A stretch of 64,000 bases of DNA from Trichomonas vaginalis G3. Its lineage: Eukaryota; Parabasalia; Trichomonadida; Trichomonadidae. The stretch lies in contig NC_067205.1 in NCBI RefSeq assembly GCF_026262505.1, forward strand, positions 6,262,001-6,326,000. Direction: 5' to 3'. The notes beneath the pieces were generated by a model. That model made no database searches and had not been told where the DNA came from. It saw only the letters and a program-made list of their open reading frames with translations. Below are positions 48,734-59,943 of this stretch, piece by piece (positions within the stretch are counted from its first letter, which is position 1; the number at the start of each line of letters is the position of its first letter). A program made the position numbers and the translations under genes.

Positions 48734-50990
48734 CTTCTTCTGCGAACTTGTTATTTTAAGTTTAGCACTAAATGAAACAAATTCTGAATTTTGGAATTTC
48801 TTCAATGAATTACAAAATGAAAAAATATGTTTAGAGTTCTTCTCGGATTCGAGTTTCTCGTTGATATGTGATGATGTCTTCATACCATATTTGAGAAGTT
48901 CAGGAATAGACATAAACAATGGACTGATACATTCTTTAGAAATAGTAGGAATTTTATCGATGTCATAAAATGTTGGATTCTTGATTTTCTTCTTTTTCTT
49001 CAATGAAAAAATGTCGGGAGTAGAATTACGTCGAAATATTTCTGCTTTCTTCGTGTTTTGAATAGTTTGTGGAACAATTGATTTTGAAAATGTGACTGTC
49101 GCTCTGCTTGTTGCTACTGGTGTCTTATGAAATGATAAACTAAGAATTTCTTCTGAAAATGATAAACGTGGGAAAACAGGTTGATCTTCACAATTAACAA
49201 AGAATCGACCACATAATGCATTGCAGATCAATAATGTGTCTGTTGCTGTGATCAACCCATTTGCGAACTTTTGGAGTGATTCTTCAATAGATTTAACACG
49301 ATGAATGAATGGGAAAGGAGGAAGTGAATCTAAACACTTTTCGATGATCTTACTGAAAAATGGACTGATTTCATCTGAATTCTGTTTACAAAATGTTAAA
49401 ATAAAACTACCACATTCGAAACCCCAAAAAATATATTTTTGTTCATTCTTATGAACATAAATTAATTGTGAGTATTTGACGCTGATGACAATTCGACCAG
49501 CAAAAATGGATGTACTGCCCCAGTCACCTTGAATAGATTCGTTGATAAGATTCTTCATTTCATCATGACCTAAATCTTGAAGAATCATTTTATCATGTTG
49601 AAGTTCTGAAAATGTGACAACATCAAATGATGTTTCGAAGAAAAAAACGGAACAATGCAATTTCTGTGAAAAACGTGATAATTCGGTATTAAACTTATAG
49701 AGCAAATTACCTTCGTTGTTGTGGATCTTCAAGAATAAATCAGTAATGTCGTTTCGATGTGTTGCAACTGCTTGCTTGCTGTAATAATCGTATTCGATTT
49801 CACAACGACTGAAATATGATGGGGATAACAAACGAGGGGGATAAAATGGAAATGAACGGGAACAAAGGGTGAAATAAATTGGACTGTAATCATCAATAGA
49901 ACTCTTCTGGTCTTTGATTTCTGTCGAAAAACTCATCCATGAAACCATTTCTTCTAAAACAATGAACTCTGAATTTAATGAACTCAAAACTTCACTCATC
50001 AACAATTCGTAAACACCTTTGTGAAAATCAGAAATTTCGCGACTCTTATGATATTCAAGACTGATTAATGGAAAGTTCTTACAAACAAAATCTTTGACAT
50101 TAATAGATGAAATAACTAGACTGATTTCGATACTTTTCTGTTTGTAAAATGGTTCGAAATATGTGATGTCGCCTTTGCGTGCAAGAGAAAGAATATCACT
50201 TTCAACTTTGTTTGAGATCTTGTCAAAGAAAAGAGATGTGTTTGTATGAGATAATAATAAAATGTAAATCCATGAATAAAGTGATTTAGAATTATCAACT
50301 AAAATAGAAAATGCTTTCATGCATGAAATAATGTGACTAACAATCAATGGAACTTTGTCTTCTGATAAATGACTGAATAAATTAATCAATAAACAGTCGG
50401 TAACTGATGAAATAGAATTAATTATTTCATTATTTCCTAAAAGCGAATTAATAAATGTCAAGATGTGTAAAAAGATGTCTGTTTCGAAACCTTCTAAATA
50501 ATTAGAATTAGATAAGAATAGAAGAGATGTGAATAAATTGATGATTTGTTGTGTCTTCGGTGGATTTGTCAAGATATAGTTCAAAACATTGATAGTCAAA
50601 AATTTGATCAATGGATCATTTCTGATTTTAGAAACTGAAACAAATGAAAGAATGAAACTACAAATAAAACTTGGATTTGATAATATCAAAAAGTTGTTGA
50701 TCAAATTAGAAAACTGTGTGATTTGATAAAACTTGATATTACTGTTTTTGATATCAATAAGTTTATCAAAATATTCGATACCATTGATGTCAACTGTTTC
50801 TATCCTATATGATTTTTCTAAGACTTTGTCAATATTAATCCAGATTTTATCATCAACTTCAATATGAATGTTTTCGGAATTACTTTTAAGAAATTTGAAT
50901 TTGGTACGATCTTTCAAGTAAATCATATTTAAACATAAACTCAACCATGTAGAAAGACAGATAACGAAATTCTGATTTTCACTTAATATA
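48734..50990 (-). pseudogene. BEACH-family gene, middle part (PH-BEACH)
   Basis: Continues from the mariner insertion with LSENQNFVICLSTWLSLCLN. PH-BEACH-like markers are SKQAVATHRNDITDLFLKIH and KFNTELSRFSQKLHCSVFFF; the BEACH entry is DTLLICNALCGRFFVNCEDQ followed by PVFPRLSFSEEILSLSF. YDIDKIPTISKECISPLFMS fits the ELIPEFF..PE stretch of BEACH. The BEACH region is short and weakly conserved, without the usual WIDLIFG block, so it is a divergent or reduced BEACH domain. It is cut at the 9-bp duplication (48734-48742) by the Mutator-like element; codons past 48733 belong to that element. Confidence 0.72.
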
Positions 50991-52290
50991 GGGTGTCCAA
51001 AGGTGTGTTTAGCACAAACCTGAATACTGCGAATAGAAATAAACAAGTTACATATATATAAAGTTTATTTAAATATAATCACCATTGGATTCAATCACGC
51101 GCTCGCAGCGATCGATCCAGGCTTGAAAGACACGCTTTAAATCATCATGAGAAAATTGCTCAAATTGCTCTCTTACAAAATTTTCAAGATCATCTGGACT
51201 CGCGAATTCGCGTCCTTCAGCTCTCTTTTTTAGCGTGCCGAATAAATAAAAGTCAGAGGGTGCAATATCAGGTGAATAAATTGGGTTTGGAACAACTTTG
51301 ACATTGTTTTCCACCAAGTAATTCATTACCTTATGACTTTTGTGAACTCTTGAATTATCAAAATGAATTGCAAACTTTTGTTTTTGTTGTTCGGATTTCT
51401 CAAACTCATCAGAATTGATAATTTGAGTAAGAACATTGTCAATTAGATACTGAGCATTCATCGTATTAGGTTTTTGAAGAATATCAATTGCGATGATGCC
51501 ATTCACGCCCCAAAAAACCGACAACATCATCATTGGTGTGTCAATTTTTTTCTTCGGGAATGTTTGCGGATTTTCATCCTTCGGGATCCACATGATTTTG
51601 GCTTCTGTTGCATATTGAAACCAAGACTCATCCCCTGTTACTAAAAAGCGAAACTTCTTGGATTGATACGCACGCAATAGAGAGAGGAGCTCTTTCGAAG
51701 ATTGGACTCTAGATTTTTTTTGAACTGAATTAAGGTTGTGCGGAACCCAACGTGTATACGCTAGTTTGTAGTTCAAATAATTGTGCAGATAATAACTGAC
51801 TGTTGTACGTGGTATCTTTGTCATCTCCTCTATCCTTCTGAGTGATGCTCTTGGGTCTTCATCTAGCGCTTGAAGAATTGCTTTGATTTTTCTTTGATCC
51901 GGCGATTTTTTTGTCAATTTTTATGATGGGCGCCTTTTTGTTCATGAAGTGATACATCCTAACATGATACGTTACAGTGGAATAGCTAGGAGCATCCATA
52001 CCGAAGCATTTTACCAATGTCTCGTAGATTTTTTACAGTCTTTGCATTTTTTTGCAAGAGCGAGGATGTTTTCTTTATGATTCATTAAAAAAATGAAAAA
52101 AATCCCGCCAAAATTTCCCGCGAAACCGCCTCTTGTCTCAAAATTCATTTTATATCCCGGCATGGCGCCAAAATACAACTTACTCATCATATACATATAT
52201 TCATATTTTTTATTATATATTTATAATCAGCATATATCTCCTTTAATAGTCTCATATAGAGCGCTGTGCTAAACGCACCTTTGGACACCC
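50991..52290. mobile_element. Tvmar1-like mariner, 1.3 kb
   Basis: Inverted ends GGGTGTCCAAAGGTG(T/C)GTTT at 50991 and its complement ending at 52290, flanked by the TA duplication at 50989-50990 and 52291-52292. The length of 1,300 bp and the mariner transposase inside match the Tvmar1 type known from T. vaginalis. It lies in the coding frame of the BEACH-family gene. Confidence 0.9.
51069..52085 (-). pseudogene. Mariner transposase, frameshifted
   Basis: Catalytic DD34D triad: the D of FLVTGDESWFQYA, the D of FAIHFDNSRVHKS and the last D of YSPDIAPSDFYLFG (34 residues apart). HTH motifs lie upstream (SLRRIEEMTKIPRTTVSYYL). The ATG is at 52085 (MNHKENILALAKKCKD). The N-terminal third is broken by at least three frameshifts, the clearest at A-runs near 52046 and 51910, so 51069-51917 is open but lacks its own ATG. 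The C-terminus (CERVIESNGDYI) is complete. Homopolymer position means sequencing error is possible for some of the shifts. Confidence 0.85.
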
Positions 52291-55200
52291 TATATATTGA
52301 TCTTTTTCAAAATAAATAATGAAAGATCATTCACGTATTTCTCTAATTGAGTATTACCAGACCAACAGCTAATTGTGCCAAAACTAATCAAAACAATGCC
52401 TAAATTATAAATATCTGGATGATGAGATTGGTCTAAAATAACAATGATATCTTTCCAAATACTGTCTGAAAGAAAGCATTCAGAAACAACTTTTTGCATG
52501 ATCCGTGTGGGTAAAACATAATCATTATCATATGAATTCAAGAGAGACATCAAATGAATGATTTTGATCTTCAATTCGGTGGAAACAACTAAACAAATTT
52601 CAACAAGAAAATCAAATGGACAGATAGAAAGAACAATATCATATGTGAATTTATCAATGAATTCAGTAAGTGCATTAATAATATTAGACTTCATTTCATC
52701 GGAACCAATATGTAATAAACAGTTAAGATATGGTTTCAACAATGGAACTTTGTTAATATTTTTTAAGATTGCAATGATCATTTTGCATAATCCTTGGTTA
52801 TCCATGATTTTCTTTGTCAAGAAGATTTCGAAATTAGCAACAGATCGAAAATCATTTTCATTGAATTGTACGAAAATACTTTCAACAAGGATGTCGTTGT
52901 TAACATTATCACACATCTTCTTGTGGAGAAGAATGCTTGTCAATGCTGATTCTGATTTAGAATTCTTGGATAATGAAACTAAAAATTCTAAAAACAAATT
53001 TTTCGAAATAAATTTGTGTGAATTAGAAATAGAACCAATTAAGATCTAATAAAATCGTTCTGATTCATAATGTGTAATCTCTTGGATATTTAACAATGTA
53101 CGAAAAACTGAACTGAACTCTTTCTCATTATGTGAATTATGAAAACTTTCTAATAGTTTTCGTTGTGGAAAATTAGACAAAAACAACATAGGAAAGCCGA
53201 AATATGGAACTAAAACACAATTCGATGGAATATAAACATCAAAATTACCTTTCTCAAGTGAAATTGGCGTGATAATTGTTTCATCATCATATAATGAGAT
53301 AACACAACTTGCTGATGAATTAAAAAATTCTGTGAAAATCTTAAGACTTGTTTTAAAAAATCTAATCGCAGATCCTAAAAATATTAAATCTTTTGTAGCT
53401 GCACAAAATCGACAAAATGTCAAATTAGATCTCTTCGCCTTTAATTGGAATGTGAAAACGCGTCCATTAACATTCAATGCCAATGATGAACTCATTAATG
53501 ATGATTCAACTTTAATTGCAATGAAATTCCATTTAGTTAAATCTAAATTCATGGAATTTGTTTGATCATCGCAATTAATTATCAATTTTCCATCATCTAA
53601 TGATATATTCAATACATCTGTCTTAATAAACCTTAAACTATGAATTAAGTTATTATTTGTTCTAAACCAAAAAGTGACAGCTGAAAAATTCAATTCGAAC
53701 GATAAATCCGAATTTCCTGGATAAAATTGGAATAATTGGAAATGGTCAAATGATGTATCACAGAATCTTTCAAGTTCATATGGCCTTTCCAATAACAATT
53801 TCAAATATTTCGCTTGCAAAAAACGATTTGCGATTTGATCAATCATAGGAACTTGAAAAATATCTTTTGTTCTTTTCAAAGATTGTTCAATAAAACTATT
53901 TCCAAGTAACCATGCGTTGTAAGGATCCAATTTCATTGGTTTCTCAAGTAAATGGACTAATGAATGAACACGAATTGGTCTGCAAGTTGCTTTATTTAAT
54001 CCGAAAATTACTTTCTCCAATAAATCTTGTGGAGCAGAAAAAAGTGGATGATTATCTGGCAAACTTGCAATTTTATGTTCTAATTCATCAAATCTTCTAG
54101 TACATACTAAAGCTGCTAATAACTCAACGAGATCTTCTAGTTTTAGATTATCAAATGCCCATGAAATACCATTACTTATAACAAAATTCATCGCTGCATC
54201 TTGTGAAAAAAACTAAAACCGCATTTAATGATTGAATTAATTCAATTTGGCCGGTTTTTTGTATGAAGTCTAACAAAATTCTGATGATACTCGACTCGGC
54301 AGAAATTGAAAGAAAAGCTGTTAACAATTTGTTCAATGTTTCTATTTTCAAATTCAAAACTGCCTTGAAAACAGAAGGTCTAAATGAAATTGCACCTTCT
54401 AATGAATACAAACTCAAAACTAATGATGCAAAGTTTTCATATTTGGAGTATAATTGGACAGTTATATTTGGAGATAATTGGACAACAAAAGCAGAAAGAA
54501 AATTAGTTTCTAAAATCATGTTATAAGTTAAATATTTCATTGTTATTTGACCAATTAACACTTTTAATATCATGACAAGGGAATCTATCTCTGGTTCTAC
54601 TCTTATGATGCAATTAAACACAATAGGAAGACATTTAAACACAAGTTTTGGCTGTGTTTTGTCAAGAATTGAAAGAAAAGTGGCCATGACGTTTAAATTT
54701 GGAAAATTCCAGTTAAATAAATTTTGTGTTGGAATAATTTGGTCAAGTTTTGAAATCGAGTCTGGAATCTTGGTAAATAACTCTGAAATCATCAGGAAAA
54801 TTGATTGTTGCATAGGAGATGTTTCAACAAAAATTTTGTAAAGATGTTTGTAAATTTGTAAATTTGGAGGTGAAGAACCATCTTCATTTTGTGAATAAAG
54901 CATCGCCTTGTAGCAGTTAGCACGTTTTTCGAAGGTTGTCTTTGAAACTAAACAGTCAAAGATTATGAGGGAATTTTGACTGAAAAATTTTGTAATTTGA
55001 CGTGAATTTGATGATACAAATTGGAACATATTTGATATAAACAATGCTGATTGTTCCGCAAGTGAATCCGTGATCTTATCATCTCTGATATTCAGAGCGG
55101 CAAATTGAAAGAAATCGAGATAATTGACATTTTTATATTGTGGTCTGAGATCTTGATTGAATAGTAATGTATTAACATAGATTGCCGCTTGTTCGTTATC

Positions 55201-55707
55201 AGAATTGATAAAAATATTCTGAAAAATGTATTCAAAACTGGATGTGGATGAAAAGTCAGATATAAAATTCGGTTTGCGAAGGAATGTTTCGAAAAAATTC
55301 TGTGAGAATGATAGAATTGCCGGTAATTGATTTGATATTTTGCAAACTGATATTAAAATATTACAATATTTGCGACAATTCAATGAGAATTGTGATATAC
55401 CGTATGCTTTCGTCAGCACTTTCATGTATTGTAATGTAATTGCAGCGTTATTATCGATTAATGAGGAATATTCAAGCATTTCTTTGCAAATACTATTGAA
55501 ATTTGCATTTGTTATCGATTTTGTTGACGCAAGGAGAATGAAACTATCTAAATGAATGAGAAATTGATTGATTAACATCTGTTTTTCAACCTCATCTGTA
55601 CTTTTTCGAAGTTCTTTGAGGGTATTCTGGATTTCTACCAGGTGTTCCATTCCTTGTTCTTCTTCTGCTCTCACATCTGAAGGTCTCCTGAAAAACAAGG
55701 AACTCAT
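52291..55707 (-). pseudogene. BEACH-family gene, N-terminal part (armadillo-like and ConA-like)
   Basis: Starts MSSLFFRRPSDVRAEEEQGM. The first 500 or so codons are helical repeats with many Leu/Ile/Asn, as in the armadillo-like N-termini of BEACH proteins. A ConA-like (concanavalin/lectin fold) region follows: LSFELNFSAVTFWFRTNNNL, LNISLDDGKLIINCDDQTNS, LDLTKWNFIAIKVESS, LALNVNGRVFTFQLKAKRSN (about 53380-53720). Such a domain precedes PH-BEACH in many family members. The part downstream of 53046 continues in the same frame beyond the single TAG. It ends at the mariner insertion, after LKKINI. Confidence 0.75.
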
Positions 55708-56312
55708 TGAATTACCCTCAGCTCAACAAGTGTATTTTTAACTGAACTATTGTTAAATTAAGAAGGAGTATAGTTGATATACTGAGTTATCCAAAATGGC
55801 AATCAAAATAACAGTTTTATAAATTTCTCTATTGTGTCTTTGATATACCAGAAATCCTTGGCTTTGATTGCCTATCTTGTGTTTATTCATTATTGAAATG
55901 TATTTTAGCTTAAATCAATATTTTATTAATCAATTGAGATATTTATAATGAAGAACTCAGTATCATGAAGACTTAGTTATAAAATAATCTTAAAAATGGT
56001 TGACAATGATTCTCATAGAAGAAAAAAAGTTGAGCAGAGTAATAAATTCAAAACAATGCGATCATTTAAAAATCACAATAATTAGGCCATTGGTGAGGAT
56101 AGATCAATACATTTCACTTAAATACTAAGTGATTAGTTCTTAAGGTAAGGCTTTGGGGTTAATATGCAAATCAATTTCAAAGATATCCTTATTAATTAGC
56201 TAAATCGACACAATAAATAATAAAAAAGAAGTAATTAGCAATAAATCAGATTCAAACAAGATTTATTAAACATGAAAAAATACCGATAACTAATATAAAA
56301 AATCTATAAGAG
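55708..56312. other. Intergenic region between the BEACH-family gene and the kinase gene
   Basis: About 600 bp with no convincing gene. It must contain the BEACH-family promoter: the ATG at 55707 is preceded on the minus strand by GAGGGTAATTCA, a weak match to the trichomonad initiator. Confidence 0.5.
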
Positions 56313-57097
56313 TTAATACGAATTGAACCATTCATGCTTCAAGCACTGGCTAATCGTAGGGCGTTTTGCAGGATCCTTTGTGAGCATTGTTGAAATTAGA
56401 TCAATTAATTGACGAGAACAATGAACTTTCTCAAGTAATATCTTATTAAATGGTTGCTGCTTGACATTATCTAAGTAGGTTGTTTGGTTCGGTGCTTTAA
56501 ATGGTAAAACACCTGTCAAAGCAACATACATGACAACTCCCATGGACCAAACGTCGACCTTTTCTGTGTGGTCGCCTCCGTCAACAACTTCTGGTGACAT
56601 ATATGGCCATGTTCCGAAAACTCCGTGTTCATAATTACATTTTTCTTTATCATGGATTGTCGCTAAATCGAAATCTATAATTTTCATCTTACCATCAAGG
56701 CAGAGGACTATGTTTTCTGGCTTGACATCATTGTGGACGATGTGATTCGAGTGTAGATCTTTTAATCCGACAAGAACATTTGGTAATAAGCTCTTAACTA
56801 GCGTTTCAGAAAGGCAACCGTGTTTAATTATGTCCATCAAATTGGTTTTTCCGGCTTCCATCACTAAGACATAATTGTCATTTTCCTCAAAAGCAGAATA
56901 TGTCTGTATGACGCCGGTACTGGAGATAAATGCTTGAGCATTAACCTCTTCTAAGAAGCGATCGAGTGGTTTTACATTTTTCGGAAATTTTTAAGTACAA
57001 CGGTGCGCTTTTCCATTTGATCATAGCAGATCTCGGTGCTAGAGTTCTGAGAGGATGATAAAATCTTCTGTTGAATGTAGCGTTGCTTTGTCGACAT
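56313..57097 (-). pseudogene. Ser/Thr protein kinase with atypical motifs, one frameshift
   Basis: The start is at 57097 (MSTKQRYIQQKILSSSQNSS). The N-lobe has VVLK with the ATP-binding Lys but no glycine-rich loop. One frameshift lies at an A-run near 56990. The open remainder (56313-56864 and upstream) has LHSNHIVHNDVKPENIVLCL, KIIDFDLATI, HGVFGTWPYMSPEVVDGG, VDVWSMGVVMYVALTGVLPF and the closing AKRPTISQCLKHEWFNS, a CAMK-like layout. HRD is HND and DFG is DFD; the catalytic Asp and Asn and the metal Asp remain. Activity is uncertain. The frameshift may be an assembly error. Confidence 0.8.
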
Positions 57098-58050
57098 TAA
57101 AAAATTATAAAAAATTTTTGGGCCAAAAAAATTGAAACAAATTGTTTGAAAGAATTTTATAACGGAACATTAACCCCTTTGTCCTGTGTTATTTTATAGA
57201 TGGTTATTTCCCATTTAGAAAACAAGATGACAAAAAAATGACTTTTTGGATACTTTTTGATGATTTTTTATTTGATCTGACTTAAATTCATGTAAATAGT
57301 ATAATTATACATTGATTGAAAAAATCATTGTTTAATTTGAATGGGTCTGAAAAACAAAATCTTGATTGGAACCGAAATAATTTTGTTCAAATAAATCTTA
57401 ATATTAATTACATCATTAATATAACAATTATACGAGTTGACAATTTTAGATCTCAAAATTGAAGAGATAAATCACCTCTTATGCATTTTATGTATTTCTT
57501 TGTAGTTAACAGAATATTTATATAAAGTGAAGTCATCATCTGTTCCCTGAAAAATTTTAGAACCAATTTCATTATTTCATTGCATTTTCGAATTAATAAA
57601 CTGTATACATAATAATTTATTAAACGATTTATAAAAAATAATCCACCGAAAATTATTATTGGCCAGCCAATCTTTCAGAATTTAATTTTTACAAGATAAT
57701 TTTAAAGTTTACGAAATTCAAGATATTTTGGCATGATTAGTTCTGATTTATATAATAAATTCCAAATTTCTGATCTCAAATCTATTGGCGAAATGGAAAT
57801 TCTCTGTGAATCTTTTGTATCTGACCGTAGTTTATTTTAACATCTGCTCATCGCTTAAAACAGAACTTAATTTGATTCTCGATTTAAAATGATAATTTTT
57901 TTCAAATTAGTAGTAGAATATGATGGGTTGTGTGACTTTTTTTGTTACATCTATATATAGACGATGCATTAAAATATATTTATTTAAAAAATTAACATTA
58001 ATTTTAAAATAATTTATTTTTTTATCTTTTATAAAAGAAGCTATATATAG
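57098..58050. other. AT-rich boundary region before the second Maverick
   Basis: No gene. It includes ATTGGCCAGCCAAT (about 57658), a small palindrome, and TATATATAGA before the first small frame. The left end of the second Maverick probably lies in this stretch, but no matching inverted end is in the window to prove it. Confidence 0.4.
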
Positions 58051-58191
58051 ATGATGTCAGATATTCCGCGATTAATTAAACATTGTTTAAATCCTGAATG
58101 GAATCAATGGAGTCATAATCAAAGACCTCATAAACGAGAAGAAGAAATTGAAAATTCATGTCTTACATTTTTGAATAATTTATTTTTTTAA
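58051..58191 (+). CDS. 46-aa frame at the Maverick end
   Basis: MMSDIPRLIKHCLNPEWNQW, ending FLNNLFF. A small complete frame beginning after TATATATAGATG and ending 10 bp before the next gene. Its charged middle (HKREEEIENSC) looks protein-like. No recognised domain; it could be a short regulator or a chance frame. Confidence 0.35.
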   Translation: MMSDIPRLIKHCLNPEWNQWSHNQRPHKREEEIENSCLTFLNNLFF

Positions 58192-58201
58192 TTCGTAAGA
58201 A

Positions 58202-59308
58202 ATGAGTGTCACAACTAACAATGTTAAAAATTTAGGATTCACAAATGAGGAAATAAAGGATATATTAGAGGAGGCGGGTTATGAAGTTGATAGATATTAT
58301 TTAAGAAATTGTAAAAAATTCGCGGAGTTTTTAAATGAATTTGATTATGATGGAAAAATGAATAAAGATGATGTTATAAATTTCTTATATCCCACATCTA
58401 AAAAAGAAAAACCTAAAGAACCTGATGTTTTCCCTGAATATTATGAAGAACGAATTAAAGATGATGAATACGATGAAATTGAAAGACTGAAAAAAATAAG
58501 AGATGAAATAGATGAAAAAATTAAGGAATTAAGAGAAGTTGAAAAATATAATGAAAATGAAGTAGAGGGTTTAATGAATATCCCAGCTTCAGAATCAGAA
58601 GTTCAGAAATCTCATGAGGAAAGATATAAAAATTATGTCTTAGAATCAACACAAAATTTATTAGATGGTGAAATAGACGAAACACTTTCAGAAGAAGGTA
58701 CTAAATTTATTCGTAAACATAAGTTACAATTTATTGATAATGAAGAATACCCTTGTATATTACTTTCACCACCTTTAGATTCCGAAAAATTCAAAAAAGC
58801 TCTTAAAAACGTGACGTATGCAACTAATACGATTAAGAAAGAAGATCATGATATTTACACAAATTATTATTTAAATAAATGCACAGGTGTTGATAAAGTT
58901 TTTGATTTATTAGATAAAATATCAAAAGAAACCATTGGAACCTATAAAATTTTGTGTGATTGTGGTTTCATTATTGAAGATACTAATAATGTTTCATATA
59001 AAAGAACAGCACCGAAGGAAGACGAAGTTGAAAGGTCTATACCATTCGTTATTAAGAATATAAAAGATATGAAAACGTATAAGCATTATATTTATTCATT
59101 TATTTCAGAAAAAATGGAAGCAACCCATAAAACATCTTCTCATCATTTTATAGCTATTCATACATTCCTTTTCAAAGTTGTGAAATTAAATAAGACAGGA
59201 ATTAGATTTAATGTATCAGGGTACGCATTCTTGAGTAAATTAAAATGTATTCGTCACGTCGCGGATGATAAAAATTTATGTGTTCTTAATTCATTTTATG
59301 GGCTTTAA
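58202..59308 (+). CDS. Unknown Maverick protein, 368 aa
   Basis: Complete frame MSVTTNNVKNLGFTNEEIKD. The N-terminal 70 residues include an EF-hand-like stretch (FDYDGKMNKDDVINFLYP), whose Asp-rich loop could bind calcium, though the loop is shorter than canonical. An acidic coiled coil follows (YDEIERLKKIRDEIDEKIKE). The C-terminal domain (residues about 180-368) is beta-rich with CGFIIEDTNNVSYKRTAPKE and YIYSFISEKMEATHKTSSHH. Not recognised. It is followed by a TAAAAAATAAACTTTATTTT 3' region and an AT-rich spacer before the next start. Confidence 0.6.
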   Translation: MSVTTNNVKNLGFTNEEIKDILEEAGYEVDRYYLRNCKKFAEFLNEFDYDGKMNKDDVINFLYPTSKKEKPKEPDVFPEYYEERIKDDEYDEIERLKKIRDEIDEKIKELREVEKYNENEVEGLMNIPASESEVQKSHEERYKNYVLESTQNLLDGEIDETLSEEGTKFIRKHKLQFIDNEEYPCILLSPPLDSEKFKKALKNVTYATNTIKKEDHDIYTNYYLNKCTGVDKVFDLLDKISKETIGTYKILCDCGFIIEDTNNVSYKRTAPKEDEVERSIPFVIKNIKDMKTYKHYIYSFISEKMEATHKTSSHHFIAIHTFLFKVVKLNKTGIRFNVSGYAFLSKLKCIRHVADDKNLCVLNSFYGL

Positions 59309-59357
59309 AAAATAAACTTTATTTTTATTTATTTTTTAATTTTTTATTCTTACATAA

Positions 59358-59663
59358 ATGAACAAAAACGGAACAGCTAAAATGAATGATAATCAAATTA
59401 GAGCAGAAGGTAGAAGGTTATTTAAACGCTTCTATAACATTCCTGATGGTGTTAATCCTAAAACTCGTAGAAGCTATTTAAATGAAGCAATAGATGCATA
59501 TGAAGGGTTTGACATTTCATCAGAAAGTGAGAGATTAGCGAGAATGTTAAATGTTAATATTGATTTCTATTATTGTGATCCTCAACCAGAAGACGTGGAC
59601 ATAAATAAGGTAGACTTTCCATTAGTGGAATCAATAATGATAGATCCAGAATTTGAACAGTAA
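59358..59663 (+). CDS. Unknown small protein, 101 aa, upstream of PolB
   Basis: MNKNGTAKMNDNQIRAEGRR: a basic helical start, then an acidic C-terminal half (SESERLARMLNVNIDFYYCD, then PQPEDVDINKVDFP). The sequence downstream to about 59940 still encodes recognisable Cys-pair segments (VCPYCKEEVY, HCEKCKENNG) like a zinc ribbon, which probably belonged to this gene or to the 5' part of the polymerase gene. That stretch is decayed. Zinc-ribbon N-termini occur in some protein-primed polymerases, so this may be the fossil 5' region of PolB; inference. Confidence 0.45.
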   Translation: MNKNGTAKMNDNQIRAEGRRLFKRFYNIPDGVNPKTRRSYLNEAIDAYEGFDISSESERLARMLNVNIDFYYCDPQPEDVDINKVDFPLVESIMIDPEFEQ

Positions 59664-59943
59664 ATATTTATTAACACAGAGTCCATGTGGAAAACTTCAG
59701 GCTGACAGAATAACAGACGTTGAAGCACTCACTGGCTATAAAGTTTGTCCATATTGTAAAGAAGAAGTTTATTCTATCCGTGATGATCCAGAAAGGAAAA
59801 CCAAAGAAGATTTTTAAAGCATTGTGAGAAATGTAAAGAAAATAATGGAAGATTAATTCAAGACGTTCAATTGCAAAAGACAGCAACCATATGCACCACA
59901 TATTACGAAACAGAAGATATATCAGTGGTTATTAGCTCACAAT

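Larger units (their letters stand above)
37311..55707 (-). pseudogene. BEACH-family host gene split by two transposons
   Basis: One minus-strand gene of about 2,250 codons after discounting insertions. Order: helical N-terminal region, ConA-like domain, long helical part, PH-BEACH region, BEACH, WD40 repeats, Cys-rich C-terminus; this is the plan of BEACH/LvsA-type proteins that control membrane fusion and lysosome or phagosome traffic. Damage: a frameshift at a T7 run near 54205, an in-frame TAG at 53046-53048, a mariner at 50991-52290 (TA duplication) and a Mutator-like element at 38328-48733 (9-bp duplication CTTCTTCTG). Both insertions are flanked by in-frame host codons, so they landed in a continuous reading frame. 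The frameshift and nonsense could be assembly errors; the insertions are not. Confidence 0.82.

Noticed and set aside
49920-50010. Possible introns explaining the breaks in the BEACH-family gene
   Set aside because: The breaks coincide with transposon borders, one stop codon and one T-run; no trichomonad splice motif (ACTAACACACAG) is seen near them.
58330-58400. Canonical EF-hand in the 368-aa Maverick protein
   Set aside because: The loop FDYDGKMNKDD lacks the full 12-residue spacing; kept only as a resemblance.
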